Shown: positions 50,247 through 62,139, counted from the first letter of the stretch. The stretch is 64,000 nucleotides of DNA from Spongilla lacustris (GCA_949361645.1 OX442416.1:15948674-16012673), one strand, 5' to 3'. A program made the numbers and translations. Notes: generated by a model not told the origin, from the letters alone.

Positions 50247-51785
50247 TGTGCTCCTAGAACTTCAATACAAATATAATGTAATACATGGCTGGTGGAAATC
50301 AACGTATATATCATGTCTTTGGGGTCCGAATGAAGTTCAAAGTAGGGCGCGAGGGGTGGTCTGAAGCAAGTTAATTTAGCATGCGTATTAGTATGGTCCA
50401 TTGTACGATGAAGACGTGAATAATATGGGATACACTATATTTATCAAGAAACAGTTAAAATTAAACACCGCGGGTTACCGGCATACAATCAAGTAGTTAG
50501 TTATATCGCCCAGTCAAAGGGGGTGTATGATTCCTTTTTTCATGTGCCTTGCAAGCATGGTCATTTTTTTAACTGAACGCATGCCATCCAAGATTTAGCA
50601 TGCAAGATGCCATGCATGCGTATTTTTTTCCTTTGGGAAGGTAAAAACTAGTGAATCGTTTAGACAAGCAGCACTGAATTTAAGTACTAACAAGTATATA
50701 AAAACATTCTCATTGAGAAAGTTAGTGGTATATAGGATTTGAAGGCAATGGTGGTGTAAAAGCAGGGAAACAAGGGTTGAATGATAATGAAAAACGAAAT
50801 AGTCCTATTAAATATCTAGCACATGCATGCGCAATGTATTGTCCTATACCATGTGTGCCAGCTAAATATATGACTATTTCATGAGAAAGGAGTAGGATAG
50901 GGGAGAAGTGGGGGTAGTAGTAGTAGGTGTTTTTATTTGGGTGAGGGGGGAGGGGATGTGTATTACAAGCATTTATATACCATCACAACTTTTCATTGCT
51001 GACTACTGCAGCTGACTACTGCATTCATTAAACAAACTTATCATGTGTCCTCTAAGAACAGTAATAGGTGTCCAACATGGTGATCCCTTGGGCCCTCTGT
51101 TGTTCTACTTGCTTCTGCAAAAGTGTTATCTGCTATAGCATCTGGCTCAATATGTTCTCAAGCTGCTCTTGTGTCATTACTGGTACATTGATGGTGATGT
51201 TAGTACTTGATCAAATCAAGCAGTTTCACTGACTCTTGAGTGTCATCTAAGACATTGGTCCAGCTCTTGGTCTTCCAAAATGTGAGCTGTTTAGTCATGG
51301 TGACCTTTAATCTTTTCTATCATTTAATTCTAGCTTCTTCTTTGTCAATGCGGGGGAGTTTGCAAATTTGTACACATTGCTAGATGTATTCTCTTCCATC
51401 CCTTGTCTCTAAGGGCTTGCAATAATGTCGTAAGAAATTTTCAGATTATTAATTCATTGATCCATCTTGCACATGCAATGGTAGAAACTAAATCCCAACA
51501 CCCTTCAGCAGATTATACAGCTTCTCTTGCAAATTATATTAGACTTTTCATCCAACAGTAACCTTTGTTTTCTTCACCCAGTAGACCATATTAGTTACTG
51601 TCTCCTGCAGATGAATTATGAAGTACCAAACAACCATGCAGAATCCAGCAAGAGAGAAAATACAGTAACACACGAGTAACACTATTGAATCCTCATCCCT
51701 TCCAATAGGACCATGTTATTATCTGTCTCATCCCTCATGCTGCTTTATGGCTCTCAGTTGTATAAATCTACTGCATGCTAGATCC
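50247..51785. other. Trailer of copy 13, then gene-poor sequence
   Basis: 50247-50700 matches the trailers of copies 1 and 4. The block ACATTCTCATTGAGAAAGTT at about 50704 recurs near 54918 with small changes. From there to 51785 no gene is seen, and the sequence looks single-copy within the window. Confidence 0.5.
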
Positions 51786-51938
51786 TTATAAAACATATCA
51801 GAAATATTAGGTCAGTGTTCGGCACATACAAGCACACATAAACAACACATCCAGGAGACACAATGATCATCCACAACTAATGCAAATAGTCACTGCACAA
51901 GTGAGCCAAAATCCTTGACGAAGAGGAGGCAGCAGAGG
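51786..51938 (-). pseudogene. TMEM245-like last-exon end and spacer, inverted remnant
   Basis: Read on the minus strand it gives GCTCACTTGTGCAGTGACTA, TTTGCATTAG, then the spacer words GTGTCTCCTGGATGTGTTGT and GAACACTGACCTAATATTTC. A deletion joins CCTCTTCGTCAAGGA directly to the exon end. It is the only inverted copy of this exon. Confidence 0.65.
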
Positions 51939-52382
51939 TTGGGTGGACAATTTTGGGGCATGGAACCCAATCATTGGTCCATTTAATGTTGATGTGGTCT
52001 CTTGCTATGACAGTTTTCTAGAAGCATTTTATAAGCTTAATTTGTACACAAGCTGCCAAATGGAAGTTGGAGGAGGTGGTCTGGGACAAGATACTCACCA
52101 AAAATGGCGGCCTGATGATGTACTTATTGCTTCTACATGTAACTGGGTTCTGCAAAAGCCTGCAGCTTTTGACTTAAAACCATCCCACTACCGCCAAATT
52201 CAGTCGGTTAATTTTTAATAAACGAAGCGTGTGTGACATGTGGATCAACATCTCAGGCTGATTTTATATAAGACATGATATTTCCTAGCTAAATTAAATT
52301 GGAAATATATTGCACACGTGCATGGTACATAGTTATAGTGCATGAGGTTCATAAGCTTTAAGGGCTTTCTCCCCTGTAGGGG

Positions 52383-52515
52383 TGTGGAGGATGCCATTAT
52401 TGGACCAATCCTCCTCTGCTGCCTCCTCTTCGTCAAGGAGCTCTACAACAAGCAGTCCGATTCCCCACAGCCCCACAAGGCTCACTTGAGCTCGAGCAGC
52501 GACTATTTGCATTAG
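52383..52515 (+). pseudogene. TMEM245-like last exon, partial copy
   Basis: It covers GGTGTGGAGGATGCCATTAT to TTTGCATTAG, with the start missing and an internal loss after CTCTACAACAA. A small gain (CTCGAG) lies near the end. The spacer that follows matches sisters. Confidence 0.7.
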
Positions 52516-52699
52516 TTGTGGGTGGCCATTGTGTCTCCTGGGTGTGTTGTTTATGTGTGCTTGTATGTGCCGAACACTGACCTAATATTTCTGACATGTT
52601 TTATAAGATCTAGCATGTACATGTAGGTAAACATGCAATGCTTCCAATGATGCATATAGCATCAAAATAAAAATCTAAACATTATTCAAAGGATGCATG

Positions 52700-53172
52700 C
52701 ATGGTAGAGGGTTGAAGGCAAAGTTCCTAAAACAGATGCAGCACTCACCCTTGGAATGGCCATTGAAAACTTTTGCAGGAGGTATGCCAAAGAGCTTTTG
52801 TCCCCAGTGGTGTTCACAATGCGGCGACCGAAGTCCGTCAAAAATGACATGGAGCGAGGTGGTCTTCGCATGGATGATAACACTATTCGCATAGCCGTTG
52901 GCCTTCGATTGGGAACCCCGCTTTGCATCCCTCACCTTTGTTATCGCGTTGGAGCAAATGTGGACACGCTTGGCACGCATGGGCTCAGTTGTCGTATTAG
53001 TGCTGGTCGTCACTTCCACCATGCCATGCTTAATGACATTCTGCACAGAGCTTCATCGTCTGCCAATGTTCCTTCTCGGCTAGAGCCCACTGGTCTCGAT
53101 CGAGCAGATGGTAAGCGTCCTGATGGAATCACAATGGTTCCTTGGTCAAATGGCAGATTATTGGTCTGGGAT
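52700..53172 (+). pseudogene. Non-LTR retrotransposon endonuclease-like fragment, part 1
   Basis: The frame from 52756 reads LGTPLCIPHLCYRVGANVDT, GTHGLSCRISAGRHFHHAML, LEPTGLDRADGKRPDGITMV and PWSNGRLLVWD. Cys and His pairs, then RPDG followed about 13 residues later by D, fit a restriction-like endonuclease fold as in R2-type elements; this is inference. A MITE cuts it right after LVWD, and it continues at 53382. Confidence 0.6.
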
Positions 53173-53380
53173 CATGGCCGGTGAGAGCCGGGGGTAACAT
53201 ATCATTTGAGGGCCCCGAAGATACAAGCGGGGCGGGGGGGGGGGGGGGTGGGGGTGGGGGGGGGGGGGGGCCCTTGAGATTGGCCCGCCGGGCCCCTTAT
53301 TATACCTTGGGGCCCGGGGTAAGTAACCCCGCTAACCCACCCCCCCCCCCCCCCCCCCCCCCCCCCTCCTCACCAGCCCT
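53173..53380. mobile_element. CAGGGCC MITE, copy 3, inside the retrotransposon
   Basis: It shares GGCCGGTGAGAGCC, GGGGTAACATATCATTTGAG and CCTTGGGGCCCGGGGTAAGT with 5055-5254. The right end is CTCACCAGCCCTG. The flanks GTCTGGGA and GTCTGGAT form an 8-bp duplication with one change. Long G and C runs inside may be mis-sized. Confidence 0.8.
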
Positions 53381-53381
53381 G

Positions 53382-53570
53382 TCTGGATACAACCTGTGTA
53401 GACACTTTTGCCCCTTCCCATCTATCCATGACAGCCTCTGAAGTGTGTGCAGCAGCAAACCAGGCAGAGCAGACCAAGATCAAGAAGTACAGTTACATTA
53501 CCTCCCATGTGTACCATTCTTTCACACCTGCTGCCTTTGAAACTACTGTAGTCTGCGGCCCACTTACAAT
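53382..53570 (+). pseudogene. Non-LTR retrotransposon endonuclease-like fragment, part 2
   Basis: After the MITE, homology continues TTCVDTFAPSHLSMTAS, AAANQAEQTKIKKYSYI and VYHSFTPAAFETT in an order typical of the same module. It ends at a poly-T run. Confidence 0.55.
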
Positions 53571-53709
53571 AATTTTTTTTTTTTTTCTTGATACGTGTAT
53601 GCATGCCCAATATCAAGCTAAAGGTATGTTTGCAGGACAACCCCTGATTGTGAAATACTGGCTCTAACTTCATGTTTCTGATACTGACAAAAGCTATGAT
53701 TTTATCTTA

Positions 53710-53717
53710 TTACGTCA
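53710..53717 (+). promoter_or_regulatory. CRE-like site TTACGTCA before receptor copy 14
   Basis: The exact octamer lies 68 bp before the ATG in TTATTACGTCATAGTGTACT. Confidence 0.5.
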
Positions 53718-53784
53718 TAGTGTACTTTATAAACGTCGAGCTAGCTGTTAGGGCGTCGCCGCCTTTTACTTCTACATGTATACG

Positions 53785-54690
53785 ATGAATAGTTCTGATG
53801 GAAACGTTTCCTCCGTTGTTGACGAACTTGTTATCACTGTAGCCAACAGTGTCTCTGTGCTCGTGTGTCTACTGGCAATCATTCTGGTGCTCATTTTAAA
53901 GCTCTACAAAAAGGTCGTCTATCGACTGGCTCTCTACCAGGTGTTGGCTTCGCTGGTTTTGGCGACGGATCTGATATTACAAGCAATTCTATTAGGCTAT
54001 AGGTATAGGCCTAGCTATGGCCGAGAATGTATCGCTCTGGGATGGTTACTCTTGTACGGAGAATGGATGAAGCTACTCTTCACGATGTGGGTAACCTTTC
54101 ATCTCTTCTGTTTTGCGGTACTCCATAAGAACCTGAAGAAACTTGAAGTGTTGTACGTTGTGACGTCACTGTTCGTACCAGCGGTGATAGCGTGCATACC
54201 TCTGATAACCAAATCATATGGACACAGCCCTGATGGTACTCATTGTTACATTTATGACAAAGATGGCTACGTTGCGTCCATCGAAAGGTTTGCCCTCTGG
54301 GATGGTCCAGCAGTGATTATTCTTTTAGCAGCCTCCATAGCCATGGTTGTCATGGTGATAAAACTGACTGGTAGAGTATGTTTGAGGTCAAAGTATGAGC
54401 CAATCACCGATGGAGACCAGTTCTGGAAGGCTCTTAAGCAGCTCCTTCCATTGGCTGCTTTTCCTACATTGTTTCTCGTCTTTCAAATTCCCACTTTCAT
54501 ATTTCATGTATATGCAACAACAAGCTCCATGCCTAACATGGCACTGCAAATATCAAGGAGTGTGTTTTTCTCCTTGTTAAGTATGTCATCTGGTGGAACT
54601 CTTTTGGTACACATCTTTGTAGTCAGGTGTTGGACAAAAAAAAAAGCCTATGATCACAATGTAATTCCGCTAGCTTTGAAGCTTATATGA
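53785..54690 (+). CDS. Seven-transmembrane receptor, copy 14 (intact)
   Basis: A 301-residue intronless receptor starting MNSSDGNVSSVVDELV; a second ATG three codons upstream (MYT) is less likely because sisters lack it. The outer loops are the most distinct of the intact set: GYRYRPSYGREC before TM3, and KSYGHSPDGTHCYIYDKDGY in loop 2. TM segments and inner loops are as in the family, with small changes in TM7 (LLSMSSGGTLL). The tail reads CWTKKKAYDHNVIPLALKLI. It is the last receptor of the array. Confidence 0.87.
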   Translation: MNSSDGNVSSVVDELVITVANSVSVLVCLLAIILVLILKLYKKVVYRLALYQVLASLVLATDLILQAILLGYRYRPSYGRECIALGWLLLYGEWMKLLFTMWVTFHLFCFAVLHKNLKKLEVLYVVTSLFVPAVIACIPLITKSYGHSPDGTHCYIYDKDGYVASIERFALWDGPAVIILLAASIAMVVMVIKLTGRVCLRSKYEPITDGDQFWKALKQLLPLAAFPTLFLVFQIPTFIFHVYATTSSMPNMALQISRSVFFSLLSMSSGGTLLVHIFVVRCWTKKKAYDHNVIPLALKLI

Positions 54691-55604
54691 GAAGATAAAG
54701 TTTTGCTGGTATCACTACTTTTATATTAAAACTTAGCAACATTGTTTATGGACTGAACAATATTGATCATACATGTACTTCTATATAAAAAGTTTAGATA
54801 GTACTCGTAGTAGCATATGTGATCAGTGTAAAAATGTCTGTTGAGAAATGAATTATGACTTAAATATCCAGTTATAAATAAAAAGCAATGAAAGCAATGA
54901 AACATGTATATTAAAACATTCTCTATGAGAAAGTTAGTGGTATATAGTATTAGAAGGCAATGGTGGTGTAAAAAGCAGGGAAACAAGGGTTGAAAAATAG
55001 TCCTATACATGTATATATAGCCGGCACACATTGCATTGTGGAAAATTACATTGTGCTAGTATCCACAGAAAAAGTTGTGAAAGAATTTATATTTAATCAC
55101 GTAACGTCGCGTTAGACCACACCCACTAGTGGTAAAGATACAAAGGTTGATATCGGGAAGAGCACGTGTTTTTGTACAGCCCGAGTACTTCTCACAAAGA
55201 GAGGGGAAAATGAGAATGTCTAGTTTTTTAGCCATAAATCTGTTACCTGTAACCAAACACGATGCGGAAACAACAATTACATTTCTGGAATCAGCATGTA
55301 TTTGTGTAACATCCTGTGAATTTCTGTTGTGTCGCGTGATGTGTTTTCGTTTCAGGACAACAACAAGTAACATAGGGTTAAAACAATATGTTTTGTTTAT
55401 AACTCATGAATGCAAAGGAGTTAAGGCTTCAAATTTACAACACGACTGCATCATTATAGTCTGCTGCATGTCCATGAGCAGTTTGATTGTTACACGCCCT
55501 CTAGTTATGGAGATCGGTTCAAGATAGTAATGGGTAGCGGTTAAACAAAAAAACTCCAGAAAAATTCCGAGGTAAGGTTTAATTCTTTGTTCATTACATT
55601 GCAA
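54691..55604. other. Gene-poor stretch after the last receptor
   Basis: No supported gene was found. A 132-codon frame at 55129-55527 lacks domain features. The block near 54918-54985 (GAGAAAGTTAGTGGTATATA, AGCAGGGAAACAAGGGTTGA) recurs at 50715-50780. Confidence 0.5.
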
Positions 55605-56340
55605 AGTCCCTGCAGTTGATACATGTATATGGAAAATTGTACTCTTATCCTTCATTGCGATCGTATGTTGCAAAGTTAAATATTCGATTAGGAATTTTAT
55701 GATGTATCAAAACATGATGTCATTATAGTGATGACCCGTGTTTTTATTTTGTCGGGAATTCGATGCGATACTCTTAAAATGTATTTCACGAAGAGTAAAG
55801 AATGCCTGTTCTACATCGACAAATTTGCGTGTTCTCAACAGGCAAGGCAGCGTTGGCTATATGGCGTTTCATTAACTGAATCAAAATTTGTATAGGTGTA
55901 CTTAGCGCGAAACGTACACGTACACGTATTTAAAACAAACATCAAGCCTAAGTACATGTAGAATCAAAAGCTCTCCTATGTGATGACGGTCTCCAGACTT
56001 TTTTTTTTTTATAGCCCTTCCATGGACTTTCCCTTGATCGACCGCTCTTGTACAGCCCTTCCACCTCCCAACTTTTGCGCTTTCGGTTATTTCTGGTTCC
56101 CCCCCTGAACCAGTACCAGAAACAGAATCACAGACTTGGAAATTGCTGCATGCGCGTAGCCATATTACGATAATCAGTTGTGATGTCAAAGTGGACAATA
56201 ATAATTTAACGCACTAGTATACGGAAAAAGGTTAAAATTTCTATCCGATAATCGAATATTTAACTTAATGTGGAAAATTGCAACTTACTATCACAATGAA
56301 GGATAAGAGTACAATTTTCCATATATTAACTACAGGGACT
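55605..56340. mobile_element. 736-bp element with about 50-bp inverted ends
   Basis: The left end runs AGTCCCTGCAGTTGATACAT, then TGGAAAATTGTACTCTTATC and CTTCATTG. The right end is its inverted copy (CAATGAAGGATAAGAG to CAGGGACT). The interior has no open frame of note. No clear target duplication is visible; the superfamily is unknown. Confidence 0.75.
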
Positions 56341-56344
56341 ATAA

Positions 56345-56720
56345 TCTCCACATCTAACAAGCACTGTGCAGCATACCCACACCAAGTCTGGTAATCTACA
56401 TATCTGACAACGTGCAACCATTCACCCCATCAACAAGTAAGTATGCACCATCACTAACTCCACCCATACCAAGTCCAGGTGAAAAATCTCCACATCTGAC
56501 AACCATCACTGACTCCACCCACCACCTCCATCCACCCCTTCACAAAGTCAGACTGAGTATGCATCCTCACTAACTCCACCTGCACAATGCCCAGGTCTAC
56601 TGAACAATCATCACATCTGAAAACAATCCCTAATTCCACCTATCTCTTTCCCATCACCAAGTCTATTAATCCATTCAACTATTTTGGTCCACTTCAGGAC
56701 TAACACCACTGACACACCAT
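56345..56720. repeat. Degenerate tandem repeat, CACATCTGACAACCATC type
   Basis: Variants of ATCTCCACATCTGACAACCA and CACTAACTCCACCCATACCA alternate for about 370 bases with irregular spacing. Confidence 0.55.
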
Positions 56721-57206
56721 CATCACATGTACAGGGCCGATTGGATCGGTGAGGGAGGGGAAAATCCCAGCAAGGAGATATGGAGCGACAGCAAAACTGG
56801 GTTGGGGGGTGGGGGGGGGGGGGGGGGGGGAGGGGGGGGGGGGGGGGGGGAGGGGGTATTACCCTGCCTTGATGTGATATAAAGTAATTACTTTACTATG
56901 CAGTTGTAATCAATTAAGCGTAATATTAACTATTCTTTGCGGCAAATGCCATCTTACGACCAAACATTGATACAGACAAGGATGTTTCCAGGGGAATTAA
57001 GGTTTATCTTATTTAGTTACTTAGTAATATTCAAGTTTAGTAATGTTTAATACAAAATCAATGCAACTACACTTGAATATTATTTGTACAAAAATACTTT
57101 CCAAGTATCGCATAACTTTCTGAATAGAATGAGCTCCAAAAAAAAATCAGTATAAGCAAATTGGTAACTTTGATAAATTTGGGTGACCACTCATTTCTCC
57201 ATATTG
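56721..57206. other. Poly-G block and AT-rich flank
   Basis: A CAGGGCCGATTGGATCGG word (56732) may be a degraded hAT end. Poly-G runs fill 56805-56855. No gene is present. Confidence 0.4.
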
Positions 57207-57909
57207 TTAAGTTGTACTAGTGTCACCATTTGGTGACAATAAGAAGTTAGTGTCACCAAATGGTGACACTAAGTTTAATGATATGTAGTTTTATGAAGCA
57301 AGCAAGTGTTTAATTACAACTTGCGCAAAATCAGTACACAAATGATTGGACAACACAAATACACTTTTTTTTTTTTACTGATGTAAAGCCAATGATACTA
57401 TCTTAAATCAAAGTGAAGACAAAAGTTGGAAAGGTATAATGAGGGAAAACATTATTCACTAGGCTTCCACAAGGCATCCCACAAAAACCACTGAGGTTTT
57501 TAAGAAAGACTGATCAACCTTTCTCATCATCAGACACTGACTTTCTGCGTTTCTTTGCAGGAATACCATTATTAATATGCTCTTCCCAGCAGTTACGACC
57601 ACTAGAATGTCGACAAAATGTACCAGTGTCAACCCCACAATAAGTACAGTACATATCAGACAAGCTTGTCTCTCTTTCAAGGCCTTTGCGTGAGCACATT
57701 ACACAGCGCTTCCGTTTATCATGGCCTAAAAATGCTGGTCTGTGCTCAGTAGATTGAGATAATTTTATTCTTTCTGGTAGCACAATAGTCAATGGGTTCA
57801 TTAGAAGTGCTTTGGCAAGCATTTGGCGCATCTGTATATGGGTAGTTGTACTATGTGCCTGTGGAAAGAAGTATGTCATGGTTCGATATATATTTGCATC
57901 TATAAGTGA

Positions 57910-59441
57910 TAGGGTGTGTAACCTCCCCTGAATAATGAAAATCGATTTTTCCGAATACTTTAAAAATACTAATCGGTTTTTCAGGTTTTTCTGGATCTGA
58001 AATCGATTTTTCCGAATACTTGAAAAAAGAAAATCGATTTTTCCGAATAGGTTTTGACAATTTGCCAGCCGAATACCTAGGTTATTCAGGTTTTCTGCTC
58101 ACTGAGCCACCTAAATGTACACATCACACCAGTTACCCTCCTACAGCTAAACCATAACACCAGATGTCCCCCCTCCTACAACTACCCACATTACACCAGA
58201 TCAGTATAGCATGCATCCACAGCTACCCACATCACACCAGATGCACTCAGCACACAACCACAACTACCTACATAGGCCTAAATCGCTTGGCCTAACCACA
58301 TACCTAGATGGGCGTGTCCTGACCTATATTAGTGTGGCCACGCTGAGGTCAACAAACACACCTACCCCCATCACACCAGATGCCCTTAGCACACAAACAC
58401 ACCTACCCCATCACACCAGATGCCCTCAGCACACAAACACACCTACCCCCATCACACCAGATGCCCTCAGCACACAAACACACCTACCCCCATCACACCA
58501 GATGCCCTCAGCACACAAGCACACCTACCCCCATCACACCAGATGCCCTAATGAGGTACACAACCATAGCTACCCCCATCACACCAGACACCCTACTACA
58601 ACTACCCACATTACACCAGATCAGTACCCTCAGCATGCATCCACAGCTACCCAACATCACACCAGATGCACTCAGCACACAACCACAGCTACCTACATAC
58701 TGTTACATAGGCCTAAATCGCTTAGCCTAACCACATACCTAGTTGGGCGTGTCCTGACCTAAGTTAGCGTGGCCACGCTGAGGTCTACACATCGCACTTG
58801 ATGCCAAAATAATAGAACCACAGATGACGTTTACGCACCACCAGCCATGCAGCCTCCATTTCACCATCGCGAGTTTTGAAAATACTAGTAACTATATAGG
58901 CTTAAGTTAGTCTGGTCCCCAGACTAGGCCTAGTAGGCCTACGATCGCGGCAGTATCAGCTCAGAGAGATTGATGCAAGAAACCAGCTATTTCGAAATGC
59001 ACTAAGCGAAAAATGCACTAAGCGAACTAACTTCGATTTGTAGCTGGAGCTGTCCGTCGTCATGACACGTGAAGAGGGAGATCTCTTTTGGCTAGTTCGA
59101 ATTACTGCCGGGCGGCCCGTACATGTATTTGATCTCGTCCCCACGTATATATTTATAGTAACTACAGTGACGTTAACGTTACACGTTTCAAATTAGAATT
59201 GTAATATCGTAAACGCGTATCCGGATATCGTCATAAAAATGTATTCGAATAATGGGCGAATTGTCGATGCGGACGACGAATACCTAAGTACCTCCGAATG
59301 GAGATGCACAAACCGGTTATTTCGAATAGAACAAATCCAATAATCGATTTTTCCGAGTAATGCTAAATTAGTATTCGAACGGATAGGTTTTTGCGAATAT
59401 CCGAATAACCCGAATAACCTGATAACCGGTTACACACCCTA
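57910..59441. mobile_element. TAGGGTGTGTAACC hAT-type element, copy 2 (complete)
   Basis: The ends TAGGGTGTGTAACC and GGTTACACACCCTA are perfect inverted copies. The 8-bp duplication ATAAGTGA (57902-57909 and 59442-59449) is exact. The interior has repeated AAAATCGATTTTTCCGAATA words, a minisatellite and no transposase. The truncated sister is at 15498-16788. Confidence 0.92.
58120..58700. repeat. CATCACACCAGATGCCCTCA minisatellite, second array
   Basis: The unit is CATCACACCAGATGCCCTCA with linkers GCACACAAACACACCTACCC. A longer unit (CCTAAATCGCTTGGCCTAAC and neighbours) occurs twice, at about 58275 and 58711. It lies within the hAT-type element, as in copy 1. Confidence 0.88.
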
Positions 59442-61660
59442 ATAAGTGACATCATTCCAGAAAATAGAGGAAGGTTAGGACGTTCATGAACTTTTAAGTG
59501 ATGTTCCCAGCCATTCTTACCACCACCTACTTTACAGTGATTAAAAGCATCAACTGCTCCATATGAATCATACCATGATTCTACAATAGCAGGCCTTGGT
59601 ATTTCTTTCCCACTTTGTCTAATATAAGGTGTCACTGCAGGAGCACAGGAGCTTGCAGTTGAAAGAAGAGTTAACTTGTGGTGAGAGCTTGACCTCCACT
59701 GAACAGCATAAAGAACTGCATCATTGTCAAGGATATTGACATGTGCAGAAGCAATTGCACCAGCTTCATTCATGCACCTTGCCTCGAGATCTTCTCGAGG
59801 GTAGTTTTTGTGGGCAGTCTTCACAACACCAAGGCTGTCTAACCCTCGTCTCTTCAATTCAGTTGCAGTTTTTACAGACTGAAACCACGAATCTATGTAC
59901 ACAAGACGATGACTTTCAAAGTAGGGTTCCAACAAACGAAGAGTAGTAGCAGTTGTAGCCCCAAACTCTGCAAAGTATTTCAGCTGTCGGGTAACCTCTT
60001 TTCCCTCGTTTAATTCAAAATTAATACAAATACCACTTTCCTTATCTACAACAGTCCATAACTCATGTCCCCAAGGTTCAGGCTTTCGCCTAATGTATAC
60101 AACACAATCAGCTGCTTTAAAATTCTTGTTTCTGATCATTGATTCATCCAAAATAATGTTGCGACCAGGTATCAAGGCACACTGAAAACACGTTTTAACA
60201 GCCAATAACCATTCACGCCAGTACCTCAACTTATCATTTGGGTGTCCATTGTTTCCAACAGTTAGATACTTACAAATCAGTTCAAACCTTCTCCACTGGA
60301 TAAACCGTCCTAAATTAGCTGCAGGGAAGATATCATCACCCATCCAATGCCAATAGCGACGACGACTACCACCCAAAGGGTAGCATATCATAAAGCAAAT
60401 AGCTCCAAGAAAAGTCAGAAATTCGCCGATAGTTAACAGACTTGTCCACTCGTCATCAAGCTCAGCTGCAAAATTCGTCTGAGGAATGATGCACTGTTCC
60501 GCAAAAGCAATAGGAAAATATTTTGTAAACAAAATCCAAATCAGTGAGGTATCAACAGAGCTGTCGTTATACTGAAGCTCACCACACCGAAGTTTTGGCT
60601 TGATACTGGGGTACATCACCGAGCGGGGATCTTCTAGAATGGGCTCAAAAACCCAAGATAGAACGTTACTACCAGAGGCGTTAGGGTTAGAACTATCCAT
60701 TTCTTCCTGCTCTTCTCCTTCCTCCTGTTCAGTCTCATCGTCGCTACCTGAATCACTCCCGCTTACTTGTACTTCTGCCGCTTCCGCACGTGACCTCTGG
60801 CCTTTCGGTATCTTACGCACAAAATGCCTCTGCCATATCTCATAGCTGTCAGTCAGTACATGAATATGTTTCCTGCCAACTTCCATTTCTGTACTGTCAT
60901 AAGGAAAATAGATAACAAAATCGGAGGAATTAATTATCTCTTTCACTTTTCCTAACAGCATAGTGCTCCCTCCACGGGCTCCGAAGTTGCTCTCGCTCCA
61001 TTTCTCCACCGCTTTCTCACTGTCAAAAATTTTGGCATAAACCCACACAGAATGGCCAACTCTAACGTCCCGCTTCGACATTCTTTTAAAAATAGCAAGG
61101 GCTGTTTGACCGTAATATGAGTATTAAGATAAAATTGTATTAAATTCACACATAGTTGGTGGGCTATGAATTTCTTATCTATGCACAGCTTGGAACATGT
61201 AAATTTGTCTTGATTGTTTCTGTGTTTCCAATATAGCTAGATGAAATTAAATAGCTTTTCAAGCTGTGAAACAGGGTAAATCCTCTAACCGTTAGGTGGA
61301 CTATAGCTTCAAAATGTCAATCAGAATAGATACTGCATTATATGCGTTACTGATAGGAAGATTTCAACTTTTTTTTTTGATCAAGTTATACTTCGTTTAT
61401 TTACTGTGATAGATAGGAGAGAGCAACTGTCTCAATTTTTGCAGTATAAAAAGTTTATTTAGTAATTGTTGCATGGTATAAGTATGAAGAACTCAACATT
61501 TTCCACATATATAGCATAAATAATAATCAAAAGGTATGCCTTAGTGTCACCATTTGGTGACACTAAGCCCGTACAATTTAACACATATGAACAATAGTAT
61601 CAATCACATTGGAAAGATGGCTACACTACTGGGCGTCACACTCACATAGACTTCCACAAA

Positions 61661-62112
61661 TGGACCCTTTGCATGAAAGATCGGAAGTACGATAAACGTC
61701 ACGTCTGGAGTAAAAACCACAGCGGTTGCCTAGAGACATCGTGTCACGTTCGCGGACCTTTGCGTAATAAAATGGCAACGCTCGGAGTCATTCCTTCCCG
61801 CTCAGACATTGATCCTTCGGCCGATCCAGTTCCTGATCAAACTATGCTGCCAACAGTAAATTTTTAAAGCCATCCATTTTAAAAGGCTCCGGGTATGTCA
61901 GACTCTGTCAAGCTTACTGTTGGCAGCATAGTTGGACCAGGAACTGGATCGGCCGATGGATCACTGACCGAGCGGAAAGGAATGACTTTGAGCGTTGCCA
62001 TTTTATTACGCAAAGGTCCGCGAACGTGGCACGATGTCTCTAGGCAACCGCTGTGGTTTTTACTCCGGACGTGACGTTTATCGTACTACCGATCTTTCAT
62101 GCAAAGGGTCCA
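61661..62112. mobile_element. 452-bp foldback with arms of about 200 bases
   Basis: The left arm begins TGGACCCTTTGCATGAAAGA and the right arm ends TCTTTCATGCAAAGGGTCCA. They pair along nearly their whole length, including GTCACGTCTGGAGTAAAAAC and CTGCCAACAGTAA. A spacer of about 50 bases lies between (61863-61911). A 64-codon frame in the left arm is not a gene. No clear target duplication is seen. Confidence 0.88.
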
Positions 62113-62139
62113 TTCCAGTAAGGCTTTGAAAAGAAAATC

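Larger units (their letters stand above)
57514..61081 (-). pseudogene. piggyBac-like transposase, split by a hAT-type element
   Basis: The first part (61081 to 59442) has an acidic N-terminus (SDSGSDDETEQEEGEEQEEM), then the DDE domain. LDESMI, YIDSWFQS and SYGAVDAFNHC hold the expected Asp residues. The second part (57909 to 57514) carries a Cys/His cluster (CVMCSRKG, MYCTYCGV, CRHSSGRNC) typical of the piggyBac C-terminal zinc finger and ends KKRRKS. The reading frame is continuous if the 1.5-kb insert and one 8-base repeat are ignored; the total would be about 675 codons. The insertion is therefore the only obvious lesion and is young. As it stands the product would end at about residue 572 with a foreign tail. 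Confidence 0.87.
57211..61577 (-). mobile_element. piggyBac-like transposon (about 4.4 kb with insert)
   Basis: TTAA flanks the element at 57207-57210 and 61578-61581. The ends read inward GTTGTACTAGTGTCACC at the left and ATTGTACGGGCTTAGTGTCA (reverse strand) at the right, an imperfect inverted pair. Palindromic TGTCACCATTTGGTGACA units lie at both ends: two at the left (near 57221 and 57250) and one at the right (near 61545). The transposase gene on the minus strand is interrupted by a hAT-type element. TTAA target use fits piggyBac. Confidence 0.75.

Noticed and set aside
55129..55527. 132-codon frame after the last receptor
   Set aside because: There is no recognisable domain or repeated homologue, and both strands show equally long frames here.
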